64,000 bases of DNA. Origin: Pseudomonas sputi (GTDB lineage Bacteria; Pseudomonadota; Gammaproteobacteria; Pseudomonadales; Pseudomonadaceae). The notes under the pieces are model-generated. The model ran no database searches. It was not told where the DNA came from and worked only from the letters and a program-made list of their open reading frames with translations. Each line of letters opens with the position of its first letter. The first letter of the stretch is position 1. Position numbers and translations under genes: made by a program. The stretch is from assembly GCF_021603585.1 (NCBI RefSeq), contig NZ_BQHI01000008.1, forward strand, positions 124,001-188,000, in the 5' to 3' direction. Positions 30,221 through 38,870 of the stretch are shown piece by piece.

Positions 30221-32569
30221 ATGCGCTATTTGTTGATGTTGCTGTTCTGCTTGCCCCTCCTGGCAAGCGCCGTCGAGTTCGACGAGTTCACCCAGAGCCT
30301 CCCGCTGGGACGATCCCTGCAAGTGTTCGAAGACCCGAGCGGTCAGGCGAGCATTGCCGACGTCCGCGCGCAAGCCACCGCCGGAAATTTCAAACCTCAT
30401 GACAAAGCCACGCTCAATGCCGGTTATTCGCACTCGGCGTTCTGGCTGAAGATCGACCTGCATTACCGCCCGACCAACCCGTCGGCGCAGCGCAGTTGGC
30501 TGTTGGAATTGGCCTATCCGCCGCTCGATCATCTCGACCTGTATCTGCCCGATGCCGCTGGCGACTATCGGCTGGTGCGGCAGACAGGGGACGCCTTGCC
30601 GTTCGCCAGTCGCGAGATCCGCCAGAACAATTACCTGTTCGACCTGGCGTTCAAGCCGGATCAGCAACGAACCGTTTATCTGCGGTTGTCCAGCGAAGGC
30701 TCGATCCAGGCGCCGGTGACGTTGTGGTCGAGCACCGCCTACCTCGAAGACCAGCCGGTGCGCCTGTACGTGCTGGGGATCATTTATGGCGTGCTGCTGG
30801 GGATGCTGGTTTACAACCTGTTCATCTACCTCAGCGTGCGCGACACCAGTTACCTCTATTACATCTTCTATATCGCGTCGTTCGGCCTCTATCAGCTGTC
30901 GGTCAATGGCGCGGCGGTCGAGTATTTCTGGCCGGACAACCCGTGGTGGGCCAACGCTGCCACGCCGTTCTTCATCGGGTGCGCGGGGCTGTTCGGCAGC
31001 CAGTTCGCCCGCAGTTTCCTGCAAACGAAGAACCACAGCCGCTGGCTCGATCGCCTGCTGATCGCCCTGATCGTTTTTGGCGCGGTGGTGATCGGCCTGT
31101 CGTTGATGACCCGTTATGGCCTGGCCCTGCGTCTGGCGACAACCCTGGCGCTGACTTTCACCGTGGTGATCTTCGCCGCCGGGATCCTCGCCTGGTGGCG
31201 CGGCCTGCGGGTGGCGCGGTATTTCATCATTGCCTGGTCGGCGTTCCTGATCGGCGGCATCGTCAACACCATGATGGTGCTGGGCTTGCTGCCAAACGTA
31301 TTCCTGACCATGTACGCCAGCCAGATCGGTTCGGCCATCGAAGTGGCGCTGCTGTCGCTGGCCCTGGCCGACCGCATCAACGCGATGCGCGAACAACAGG
31401 CGCAGACCCTGTTCGATGCCGGCCAGAAACTCGAAGTACTCAACCAGCAACTGGCCCACAGCAACAAGCTCAAGGACGAATTCCTCGCGACCCTGACCCA
31501 CGAACTGCGCACGCCGATGAATGGTGTGATCGGTTCGCTGGAGCTGATGCAGACCGTCGAGCTCGATCCGGAAGTGGAGCAATACCAGCAGACCGCCGCC
31601 GGTTCGGCGCGGGACATGATGCGTATGGTCAACGGCATCCTCACGCTGACCGAATTGCAGGCCGGCAAGCTCAAGGCAACGCCGGGCAGTTTCAGCCTGC
31701 GCGGGGTGGTCGAGGCGTTGCGGATTCAGTTCGATGGCAATGCTTCGAGCAAGTCGCTGGACTTCAAGGTCGACGTGCTGCCGACCCTGCCGGATCGCTT
31801 GCACGGCGACAGCGCCAAACTCGCGCAATGCCTGGAGTGCCTGCTGGATAACGCGATCAAGTTCACCCGCGTCGGCGGCCTCGCGTTGCGGGTCACGGGC
31901 AAGCCGTCGACGGACAATCGCCTGGCGCTGTCCTTCGCGGTGATCGACACCGGCATCGGTTTCACCGATCTGGGCGAGGCTACGCTGTATCAGCGCTTCT
32001 TCCAGCTCGACGGTTCGATGACCCGTGAATACGGTGGCCTGGGCGTCGGTCTGGCGATCTGTCGTCAATTGGTGGAGTTGCTTGGGGGCAAGCTCACGCA
32101 CCGTTCCGAACCAGGGAGTGGCAGCCGGTTTCAGCTGGATGTCGAGTTCGAGTTGCCGGAAGTGGAGGATATGCCCGCATTCAGCCGCGATACCGAGCGC
32201 GCGCCGCAGGATTGCACCGTACTGCTGGTGGACGACAACAGCGTCAATCAGTTGGTGATGCGCGGCATGTTGCTCAAGCTCGGTTTCCGGGTGCGTACCG
32301 CTGACCACGGCGCGGCGGCGCTCGAGTGTTTGCAGCGCGAGCGCTTCGATGCGGTGCTGATCGATTGCCAGCTGCCACCGCTCGACGGGGCATCGCTGTG
32401 TTGCCAGATTCGTGACCTGCCGGGATGCGCCCATCTGCCGGTTTTCATGATCGCGCTGGGGGCGGATCGAGAGCATTGCGCGTCCGGTGGCTCGATCGAT
32501 TACCTGAGCAAACCGGTGAAATTCGAGGATCTGCAGGTGGCGATGCAGCGGCGGGTCTTGAGCTGCTGA
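30221..32569 (+). CDS. ladS: Hybrid sensor histidine kinase LadS
   Basis: LadS is a membrane hybrid kinase that feeds the Gac/Rsm pathway and promotes biofilm and chronic-infection traits in P. aeruginosa, where its periplasmic domain senses calcium. The layout fits: signal peptide (1-17), periplasmic 7TMR-DISMED2 domain (about 30-175), seven membrane helices of 7TMR-DISM type (about 180-385), HisKA with phospho-histidine H427 (ATLTHELRTPMNG), HATPase with N-box LLDNAIKF (541-548) and DTGIGF, and a receiver domain with D715 and K764. The 782-residue length and position beside thiD match PAO1 ladS from memory. The related RetS differs in having two receivers. Confidence 0.88.
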   Translation: MRYLLMLLFCLPLLASAVEFDEFTQSLPLGRSLQVFEDPSGQASIADVRAQATAGNFKPHDKATLNAGYSHSAFWLKIDLHYRPTNPSAQRSWLLELAYPPLDHLDLYLPDAAGDYRLVRQTGDALPFASREIRQNNYLFDLAFKPDQQRTVYLRLSSEGSIQAPVTLWSSTAYLEDQPVRLYVLGIIYGVLLGMLVYNLFIYLSVRDTSYLYYIFYIASFGLYQLSVNGAAVEYFWPDNPWWANAATPFFIGCAGLFGSQFARSFLQTKNHSRWLDRLLIALIVFGAVVIGLSLMTRYGLALRLATTLALTFTVVIFAAGILAWWRGLRVARYFIIAWSAFLIGGIVNTMMVLGLLPNVFLTMYASQIGSAIEVALLSLALADRINAMREQQAQTLFDAGQKLEVLNQQLAHSNKLKDEFLATLTHELRTPMNGVIGSLELMQTVELDPEVEQYQQTAAGSARDMMRMVNGILTLTELQAGKLKATPGSFSLRGVVEALRIQFDGNASSKSLDFKVDVLPTLPDRLHGDSAKLAQCLECLLDNAIKFTRVGGLALRVTGKPSTDNRLALSFAVIDTGIGFTDLGEATLYQRFFQLDGSMTREYGGLGVGLAICRQLVELLGGKLTHRSEPGSGSRFQLDVEFELPEVEDMPAFSRDTERAPQDCTVLLVDDNSVNQLVMRGMLLKLGFRVRTADHGAAALECLQRERFDAVLIDCQLPPLDGASLCCQIRDLPGCAHLPVFMIALGADREHCASGGSIDYLSKPVKFEDLQVAMQRRVLSC

Positions 32570-32664
32570 TAGGGTGAAAGCGCCGGTATTTAGGCCGATA
32601 TGACACTTTGATCGGTTCGGGGGCAGTGCTTAACTGAAGCTCTGGCCGATCAAGGAGCCCCGTC

Positions 32665-34314
32665 ATGAACCTGCATCAGTTCGCCGAAACCCACGAAGTC
32701 ACCAACCAGCCGCCGTCGCTGGACGGCACCAACCTGTACCGCATCGACCTGCCGTTGCAGGAGTGGTCACGGCGGTTCGGCGCCGGCTGGGCCGAGTCGC
32801 GGATCGACGCTTACGGCGCATTGGCCGGCGGGCCGCTGATGGAGGCCGGGTTCCTCGCCAACCAGAACAAACCGGTGTTCGCCAGCCATGACCGCTACGG
32901 TCATCGCATCGATCTGGTGGAGTTTCACCCGGCGTATCACGAGCTGATGCGCACCGCCATCGAACATGGCCTGACCTCGCTGCCCTGGGCTCATCCACAA
33001 GATGGCGCCCATGTCGCCCGCGCCTCCATGACCTACCTGCACAGCCAGGCCGAAGCCGGCAGCGGTTGCCCGTTGACCATGACCTTTGCCAGTGTGCCGG
33101 CGATGCGTTTGCAGCCGAACCTGGCTGAACAATGGCTGCCGAAAATCCTCGCCACCGAATACGACCCGCGCAATGTTGGCATGTCTCACAAGGCCGGCGT
33201 GACCATCGGCATGGCGATGACCGAGAAACAGGGCGGCACCGACGTGCGGGCCAACACCACCAAGGCTTATCCGGTCGGCGCCAGCGGCCCGGGCCAGGCT
33301 TATGAACTGGTAGGCCACAAGTGGTTCTGTTCGGCGCCGATGTGCGATGCGTTCCTCACGCTGGCGCAGACCGACAAGGGGTTGAGCTGTTTCCTGCTGC
33401 CGCGCCATCGCCCGGACGACACGCGCAATCAGTTCTATATCCAGCGCCTGAAAAACAAGCTCGGCAACCAGTCCAACGCCTCCAGCGAAGTGGAGTTCCG
33501 TGGCGCGCTGGCGTGGATGGTCGGTGAAGAAGGACGCGGCGTGCCGACTATCATCGAGATGGTGGCGATGACTCGGTTCGACTGCATGGTCGGTTCGAGC
33601 TCGCTGATGCGTCAGGCGCTGACTCAGGCCAGCCACCACTGTGCCCACCGCAAGGTCGGCGGCAAACTGCTCGGCGAGCAACCGCTGATGCAGAACGTGC
33701 TGGCCGATCTGGCGCTGGAAAGCGAAGCCGCGCTGGCCCTGAGCCTGCGCATGGGCAAGGCGCTGGATCATCTGGATGACCGCCATGAAGCGCAGTTCGC
33801 CCGGCTGGTGACCGCGGTGGGCAAATACTGGATCTGTAAACGTGCGCCCGCGATGATCAACGAAGCCGCCGAATGCATGGGCGGCGCCGGGTATGTCGAA
33901 GACAGCATTCTGCCGCGTCTGTACCGCGAAGCGCCGGTGAACTCGACGTGGGAAGGCTCCGGCAACGTGCAATGCCTCGACGTGCTGCGGGCCTTGTCGA
34001 AAGAGCCGGGTGTGCTCGATGTGCTGTTCAGCGAGTTGGGCGACGGCCATGGCGACAGGCGTCTTGCGGCGCACATCCAGCAACTGCAGGCGGCCTTCAA
34101 GGACACCAGTGACATTCAATACCGCGCTCGGCAATTGACCGAAGACATCGCCCTGGGGCTGCAAGCGAAGCTGTTGCTGGAGGCCGGGAATGCGGCGGTC
34201 AGCGATGCCTTTATCGCCAGTCGTCTGAACGGAGGCGGGCGGGTCTACGGCGCGTTGCCGCGCGGGCTGGATGTCGAGGCCATCGTCGCTCGCTCGACAC
34301 CGCAGGGTTTCTGA
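32665..34314 (+). CDS. Acyl-CoA dehydrogenase, AidB-like
   Basis: This 549-residue flavoprotein has the extended acyl-CoA dehydrogenase fold of the AidB group. It shows the N-terminal PPLDG-like start (NQPPSLDGTNLYRIDLPLQEW), a FAD-binding segment MAMTEKQGGTDVRANTT, and the C-terminal AECMGGAGYVEDSILPRLYREAPVNSTWEGSGNVQCLDVLR region that binds FAD, all as family landmarks. AidB proteins bind DNA and are part of the adaptive response to alkylation in E. coli, but catalytic activity on isovaleryl-CoA is weak. Whether this one protects DNA or degrades fatty acids is open. An AAGGAG ribosome-binding site precedes the ATG. Confidence 0.88.
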   Translation: MNLHQFAETHEVTNQPPSLDGTNLYRIDLPLQEWSRRFGAGWAESRIDAYGALAGGPLMEAGFLANQNKPVFASHDRYGHRIDLVEFHPAYHELMRTAIEHGLTSLPWAHPQDGAHVARASMTYLHSQAEAGSGCPLTMTFASVPAMRLQPNLAEQWLPKILATEYDPRNVGMSHKAGVTIGMAMTEKQGGTDVRANTTKAYPVGASGPGQAYELVGHKWFCSAPMCDAFLTLAQTDKGLSCFLLPRHRPDDTRNQFYIQRLKNKLGNQSNASSEVEFRGALAWMVGEEGRGVPTIIEMVAMTRFDCMVGSSSLMRQALTQASHHCAHRKVGGKLLGEQPLMQNVLADLALESEAALALSLRMGKALDHLDDRHEAQFARLVTAVGKYWICKRAPAMINEAAECMGGAGYVEDSILPRLYREAPVNSTWEGSGNVQCLDVLRALSKEPGVLDVLFSELGDGHGDRRLAAHIQQLQAAFKDTSDIQYRARQLTEDIALGLQAKLLLEAGNAAVSDAFIASRLNGGGRVYGALPRGLDVEAIVARSTPQGF

Positions 34315-34409
34315 AGGGGGATCGCGCCAAAGCCATTACGCCACTGTTTCCGTGACGCCACGATGCAGGCAAGATGAAGCTCTGCAAGTCAGAACACAGG
34401 AAGCTGATC

Positions 34410-35873
34410 GTGACCGAAGCGTTTATTGTCGTTCAAACCGCCGAACAAGCCGTGGATCGTCTCGCCGAGCTGCATGAGCGGGCCACCACGGCGCTGAACT
34501 CGGCGCTCAAGCGTTACCTCAAGGATCGCGTCGAGCCCGACGCCGAGCAACGTGCCCTGTTCCGTTATCCCGAACTGCGTCTGACCTACCACTGCCAGGG
34601 CGAAGTCCCACAGACCACCCGCGCCTATGCCAAGGTGCAGTTGCCGGGCACCTACAGCGTGACCGTTACCCATCCGAAGGCGTTTCGCAAATACCTGCTG
34701 GAACAGCTCACGCCGCTGATGCACGACTTCACCGTAACCGTCGAAGTCGGGGTCAGCGAGCAGAACATTCCGTACCCGTATGTGGTCGAGCAGGGCGATG
34801 AACTGGCCGGCTCCGGCGTCACCGCCGCTGTGCTGGCGCGAGTGTTCCCGAGTACCGACCTGTCCGCCGCCACCGATGGCATCGCCGACGGTCTCTACGA
34901 CTGGGAAAACACCGATCCGCTGCCGCTGGCGCTGTTCGACGCCGCGCGCGTCGACTTCTCGCTGCGTCGTCTGGTGCACTACACCGGCAGCGACTGGCGC
35001 CATGTGCAGCCGTGGATTCTGCTGACCAACTATCACCGTTATGTCGACCAGTTCATCGTCCATGGCCTGGAGCAACTGCGCCGTGACCCGCGCTTCGTGC
35101 GCATGGTGTTGCCGGGCAACGTGATCATCGAAAAAGGCATGGATCACGGTGAAGCCTCGGCCATTGCCGCCGGCGTGGTCTGGCACCGTTACCAGATGCC
35201 GGCCTACCACCTGATTGCCAGCGATGGCCACGGCGTGACCTTGGTGAACATCGGCGTCGGCCCGTCCAACGCCAAGAACATCACCGACCACCTGGCCGTG
35301 CTGCGTCCGCATTGCTGGCTGATGATCGGTCACTGCGGCGGCCTGCGTCAGTCGCAGACCATCGGCGACTACGTGCTGGCTCACGCTTACATGCGTCGCG
35401 ACGGGATTCTCGACCGGGTAGTGCCGCCGAACATTCCGATTCCGGCCCTGGCCGAAGTGCAGCTGGCGTTGCAGCAAGCGGCGGCCAACATCACCGGCGA
35501 AAAAGGCGAAGAGCTGAAAAAACGCCTGCGCACCGGCACCGTGCTGACCTACGACGACCGCAACTGGGAACTGCGCTGGGCCCAGGAGCGACCGCTGATC
35601 AACCTGTCCCGCGCCGTGGCGGTGGACATGGAAAGCGGCACCATCGCCGCCCAGGGTTATCGCCTGCGGGTGCCGTACGGCACGTTGCTGTGTGTGTCGG
35701 ACAAGCCGCTGCACAGCGAAATCAAGCTGCCGGGTTCGGCCAACGCGTTCTACGAGCGTGCGGTCAGCCAGCACTTGAAGATCGGCATCGAAGCGGTGGA
35801 TCTGCTGCGCACCGAACTCAATTCGCTGCACTCGCGCAAACTGCGCAGCTTCGACGAACCGCCGTTCCGCTGA
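34410..35873 (+). CDS. amn: AMP nucleosidase
   Basis: Amn hydrolyses AMP to adenine and ribose 5-phosphate, controlling adenylate levels. The C-terminal nucleoside-phosphorylase-like domain is clear: VTLVNIGVGPSNAKNITDHLAVLRPHCWLMIGHCGG, then AVAVDMESGTIAAQGYRLRVPYGTLLCVSDKPLH. An N-terminal regulatory domain occupies about 150 residues. The GTG at 34410 is preferred to ATG 34374 because it has a good ribosome-binding site (AGGAAG, 8 nt spacing) and gives MTEAFIVVQTAEQA. The length is then 487 residues. A terminator hairpin follows the stop. Confidence 0.94.
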   Translation: MTEAFIVVQTAEQAVDRLAELHERATTALNSALKRYLKDRVEPDAEQRALFRYPELRLTYHCQGEVPQTTRAYAKVQLPGTYSVTVTHPKAFRKYLLEQLTPLMHDFTVTVEVGVSEQNIPYPYVVEQGDELAGSGVTAAVLARVFPSTDLSAATDGIADGLYDWENTDPLPLALFDAARVDFSLRRLVHYTGSDWRHVQPWILLTNYHRYVDQFIVHGLEQLRRDPRFVRMVLPGNVIIEKGMDHGEASAIAAGVVWHRYQMPAYHLIASDGHGVTLVNIGVGPSNAKNITDHLAVLRPHCWLMIGHCGGLRQSQTIGDYVLAHAYMRRDGILDRVVPPNIPIPALAEVQLALQQAAANITGEKGEELKKRLRTGTVLTYDDRNWELRWAQERPLINLSRAVAVDMESGTIAAQGYRLRVPYGTLLCVSDKPLHSEIKLPGSANAFYERAVSQHLKIGIEAVDLLRTELNSLHSRKLRSFDEPPFR

Positions 35874-35889
35874 TTTGTGGATGGTCATT

Positions 35890-35935
35890 TAACGGTCGGG
35901 CTACTATGTCAGCCCCGACCGTTAGATTTTCTTTT
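35890..35935 (+). terminator. Intrinsic terminator of amn
   Basis: TAACGGTCGGG (35890-35900) and CCCGACCGTTA (35914-35924) form an 11-bp stem with a 13-nt loop, followed by a T-rich run ending at 35935. It lies just before the rluE ATG at 35940, so it might also act as a leader element for rluE. Confidence 0.8.
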
Positions 35936-35939
35936 CGCC

Positions 35940-36575
35940 ATGTCCCGTCCCCAACGTCCACCTTCCCGCCGCCCCGGCGCGAAGCCAGCTTCTTCAGCCC
36001 CGCGCCGTGTCGCCAAGGCACCACCGGCCGAGCCGAAGCTGATCCTGTTCAACAAACCGTTCGATGTGCTGACGCAATTCAGCGACGGCGAAGGGCGGGC
36101 GACGCTCAAGGATTACATCGACATTCCGGGTATTTACCCGGCCGGGCGGCTGGACCGCGACAGCGAAGGTTTGCTGCTGCTGACCAACGACGGCCAGTTG
36201 CAGGCGCGGATCGCCGACCCCAAGCACAAGCTGGCGAAAACCTATTGGGTGCAGGTCGAAGGCGTGCCGACGGCCGAGCAGTTGCAGCGCCTGCGCGACG
36301 GCGTCGAATTGAATGACGGCATGACTTTGCCCGCGCAAGCGCGGCAACTGGATGAGCCTGAACTGTGGCCGCGCAATCCACCGGTACGCTTTCGCGCAAC
36401 GATTCCGACAACCTGGCTGGAGCTGGTGATTCGCGAAGGGCGCAACCGTCAGGTGCGGCGGATGACGGCGGCGGTGGGGCTGCCGACGTTGCGGCTGGTG
36501 CGGGTCAGGATTGGTGACTGGACGATCGAAGGGCTCGATCAGGGCCAGTGGAAAGAAGTGCCGGCGCGCTTATAA
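35940..36575 (+). CDS. rluE: 23S rRNA pseudouridine synthase, RluE-like
   Basis: RluE makes pseudouridine 2457 in 23S rRNA. It belongs to the RsuA/RluE/RluF family without an S4 domain: [27 protein letters not shown], then the catalytic aspartate motif [19 protein letters not shown], and the C-terminal [32 protein letters not shown] basic, proline-rich N-terminal tail precedes the catalytic domain. The ATG at 35940 follows the amn terminator immediately and has no clear ribosome-binding site; an in-frame GTG at 35877 would run through the hairpin and is less likely. The end overlaps a convergent gene by 6 nt. Confidence 0.9.
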   Translation: MSRPQRPPSRRPGAKPASSAPRRVAKAPPAEPKLILFNKPFDVLTQFSDGEGRATLKDYIDIPGIYPAGRLDRDSEGLLLLTNDGQLQARIADPKHKLAKTYWVQVEGVPTAEQLQRLRDGVELNDGMTLPAQARQLDEPELWPRNPPVRFRATIPTTWLELVIREGRNRQVRRMTAAVGLPTLRLVRVRIGDWTIEGLDQGQWKEVPARL

Positions 36576-36779
36576 GGCGCCGGATTCGATCAGGCCGATC
36601 ACCACACTCTTGATGATGAACGCGGCCACGCCCAGGCCCAGCACGAAGAACAGAATGAACGAGCCGAAGCGCCCGGCCTTGGACTTCTTCGCCAGATCCC
36701 AGACGATGAAACCCATGAAAATGATCAGGATGCTGACCAGACCAGTCATCATCCACTCTTCAAATACTGCTGGATCCAT
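36570..36779 (-). CDS. Small membrane protein, DUF2788 family
   Basis: A 69-residue protein with two membrane helices (about residues 12-32 and 41-63) begins [21 protein letters not shown] and includes [15 protein letters not shown] between the helices, which matches DUF2788 as I know it. The function is unknown. ATG 36779 is preferred; a second in-frame ATG at 36794 adds five residues (MPENP). The last 6 nt overlap the convergent rluE gene. Confidence 0.8.
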   Translation of the reverse strand: MDPAVFEEWMMTGLVSILIIFMGFIVWDLAKKSKAGRFGSFILFFVLGLGVAAFIIKSVVIGLIESGAL

Positions 36780-36885
36780 CGGGTTCTCCGGCACGCAAGC
36801 GGCAAAAAGGGCGGCCGGGAGTATACGCCAGCGGCGAACGACGCAGCATTGACCTGCGTCGGTGTGCCGCAGTCATTCGTCGATT

Positions 36886-37365
36886 TCAGTTGCGCAGATG
36901 CGTCAGCGGCAATTCGGTGCTGTTGAGTACCTGATTCAGCACAAAGCTTGAGCGCACGCTGGTCACGCCTTCGATGCGGGTCAAGTGCCCCAGCAGCAAC
37001 TTCTGATAGTGATCCATGTCCGGCACCACCACTTTCAGCTGATAGTCGGCATCCACGCCGGTCACCAGGCTGCATTCCAGCACTTGCGGCAAGGTGCGGA
37101 TCGCCGCTTCGAAGTTCTCGAAACGTTCCGGCGTGTGCCGGTCCATGCCGATCAGCACGTAAGCGGTCAGGCTCAGGCCGAGCATCTTGCGATCGAGCAG
37201 GGCGACCTGACGGGAGATGTAGCCGTCGTCCTCCAGTTGCTTGACCCGGCGCGAGCACGGGGAGGGTGACAGACCGATGCGCTCGGCCAGTTCCTGGTTG
37301 GAGATGCGGGCGTCGCGCTGCAATTCCGCCAAAATACTCAGGTCGTAACGGTCGAGTTTGCTCAT
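36886..37365 (-). CDS. Lrp/AsnC-family transcriptional regulator
   Basis: This 159-residue regulator has an N-terminal winged HTH (MSKLDRYDLSILAELQRDARISNQELAERIGLSPSPCSRRVKQLEDDGYI as landmarks, about residues 4-50) and a C-terminal RAM/AsnC ligand domain (about 68-145, GVDADYQLKVVVPDMDHYQ). Such proteins sense amino acids and often regulate a neighbouring gene. No amino-acid gene is next to it; the nearest divergent sequence is the non-coding region with the orphan terminator at 37.65 kb. ATG 37365 is used rather than an in-frame TTG one codon earlier. Confidence 0.92.
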   Translation of the reverse strand: MSKLDRYDLSILAELQRDARISNQELAERIGLSPSPCSRRVKQLEDDGYISRQVALLDRKMLGLSLTAYVLIGMDRHTPERFENFEAAIRTLPQVLECSLVTGVDADYQLKVVVPDMDHYQKLLLGHLTRIEGVTSVRSSFVLNQVLNSTELPLTHLRN

Positions 37366-37439
37366 CAAACGGTCCCTTGTCTTAACTATTGCGGCGGATT
37401 ATCTATCCAGGGTTAAAAATTGCGCAAGTGATGTTTATT

Positions 37440-37685
37440 TGAGCAATCTTCGCAATCATCTGTCGCAGCTCCCGGCCTATTCTTATCACCAGAATCACTG
37501 CTCGGTAACACAGTCCACTGCGGCCCGCCCAATCCGGCCCGCCGCGGCCGCCACCCCCACCGGGGTTGGGCCGGCCCCCGAGCTGCACACTGTCCAGAAG
37601 ACGGCGTGAGGTGAGCCGACGTCAAAAGCGTCGAGCCAGGACGAAGTTCTCTAGAAGGGAGGCCGACGGGTCTCCCTTTTTTCTT
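37440..37685 (+). ncRNA. Candidate structured small RNA with its own terminator
   Basis: The 455-nt gap between the Lrp gene and the secreted-protein gene holds a strong intrinsic terminator but no credible upstream reading frame. Before it lies a very GC-rich block (37519-37590) where CCGGCCC (37534-37540) can pair with GGGCCGG (37568-37574), and GCCCAA (37527-37532) competes by pairing with TTGGGC (37566-37571). TATTCT at 37478-37483 could be a -10, without a good -35. The 5' end is therefore approximate. I do not recognise the RNA as a known family. Confidence 0.5.
37654..37683 (+). terminator. Strong intrinsic terminator without a coding gene upstream
   Basis: AAGGGAGGCC (37655-37664) pairs over ten positions with GGTCTCCCTT (37669-37678), including one G-U, around a GACG loop, and a run of Ts follows. 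It terminates rightward transcription 137 nt before the next gene. Confidence 0.85.
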
Positions 37686-37820
37686 GCCCGCGATTTGGCC
37701 CATCTCGCTCAATAAATAAATGACGTGACTGATAACCTGTAGCAGAACCCGGTGTGCTCATCCCCGGTCTTAGCTACACGCCCTCTTAATTACAGGCTCT
37801 CGTCCGCAGTGAGGAATTTC

Positions 37821-38870
37821 ATGAAGTCGCGCATCTGGCGTCTGGCCAGTGTTGGTTTGCTGTGTGTGAGTGTCGGTGCGCAAGCGCTGGCGGATGAGCC
37901 GCAGAATCGCGGCCCCGACGGCGGCGGACGCGGGCCGGAGCATCAGGGCAACAATCAGGGCCATGGCGGCAGCAATCAGCCGCACGGCCAGAACAATCCA
38001 CAGCGGCAGGACAACGACATCATTCGTGGCGACAACAGCCGCCAGTTCGAGCACAACGGCCAGCAGAGCCACGGCCAACCGAACAATGGCCAGTGGCATA
38101 ACCAGAATCAGCCACGTCCGGCGTACAACCCCAACCCGGTGCGCCAGCCGCCACCGCCGCCGCAACTCCCGGCCAATGACCTGCCGATCCAGCCGCGCCC
38201 CGACACCGTGCGCCAGACCCAGGAACCTCGTCAGGGCTACTACCGCGACGAGCGCCCGCAGAATGGTTACCACCAGAACTGGCAGACCGGCAACCGTCCC
38301 AACGACAACCGCTGGCCCGGTCGTCCGGACGGGCATGGCAACGGCTGGGGCCCCGGCCCGCAGTACCGGCCGGGTCATGTAATCGACCGTTTCCCGGATC
38401 GCGACTATCGCGTGCCGTATCGCGGCCAGGACTATTTCTACTCCGGCGGCTACTGGTATCGCCCGCAAGGCCCGCGCTACATCGTGGTCCAACCGCCGCG
38501 CGGAATTCGCATCCAGTACCTGCCGGATTACGCCCGTGAAGTGTGGATCGGCGGTTCGTTGCTGTTCCTTGCCGCGGGCTCGTACTACGCCTATCAGGAA
38601 GCGACCCAGGATTACGTGGTGGTCGAGCCGCCGGTACAGCAGCCAGCGCAGCCGACCGGCAATGGTTATGACGTGGAAGCCTATCCGGCCAACGGTCAGT
38701 CACCGGAGCAGGTTCAGCGCGACGGGTACGAGTGCTATCAGTACGCGGTGCAGCAGAGCGGCTTCAATCCGCGCACCGCGACTTATCAACCGGCGCCGGA
38801 AGTGGTGCAGGCCTACCGCCAGGCCCAGGGCAATTGCCTGAGCAGTCGCGGTTATCAGGTCAACTACTGA
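37821..38870 (+). CDS. Secreted Asn/Gln/Pro-rich protein, DUF6515/RcnB-like
   Basis: The 349-residue product has a signal peptide (MKSRIWRLASVGLLCVSVGAQALA-DE). Residues 27-205 are low complexity, rich in Asn, Gln, Gly, Pro and His. A folded region at about 205-260 follows (YYSGGYWYRP-type segment, PPRGIRIQYLPDYAREVWIGG) with one hydrophobic stretch (SLLFLAAGSYYAY). The C-terminus carries a repeat-like domain with two cysteines (GYECYQYAVQQSGFNP and AQGNCLSSRGYQ). The central part matches what I recall of DUF6515; the N-terminal half recalls RcnB-like periplasmic proteins. ATG 37821 gives the signal peptide. Its stop overlaps the convergent transporter by 7 nt. Confidence 0.78.
   Translation: MKSRIWRLASVGLLCVSVGAQALADEPQNRGPDGGGRGPEHQGNNQGHGGSNQPHGQNNPQRQDNDIIRGDNSRQFEHNGQQSHGQPNNGQWHNQNQPRPAYNPNPVRQPPPPPQLPANDLPIQPRPDTVRQTQEPRQGYYRDERPQNGYHQNWQTGNRPNDNRWPGRPDGHGNGWGPGPQYRPGHVIDRFPDRDYRVPYRGQDYFYSGGYWYRPQGPRYIVVQPPRGIRIQYLPDYAREVWIGGSLLFLAAGSYYAYQEATQDYVVVEPPVQQPAQPTGNGYDVEAYPANGQSPEQVQRDGYECYQYAVQQSGFNPRTATYQPAPEVVQAYRQAQGNCLSSRGYQVNY

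Noticed and set aside
37358-37609. Open frame of 83 codons before the orphan terminator
   Set aside because: It starts with TTG inside the divergent Lrp gene's start region, has no ribosome-binding site, and its C-terminal part merely reads through the GC-rich structured block. A non-coding RNA is more likely.
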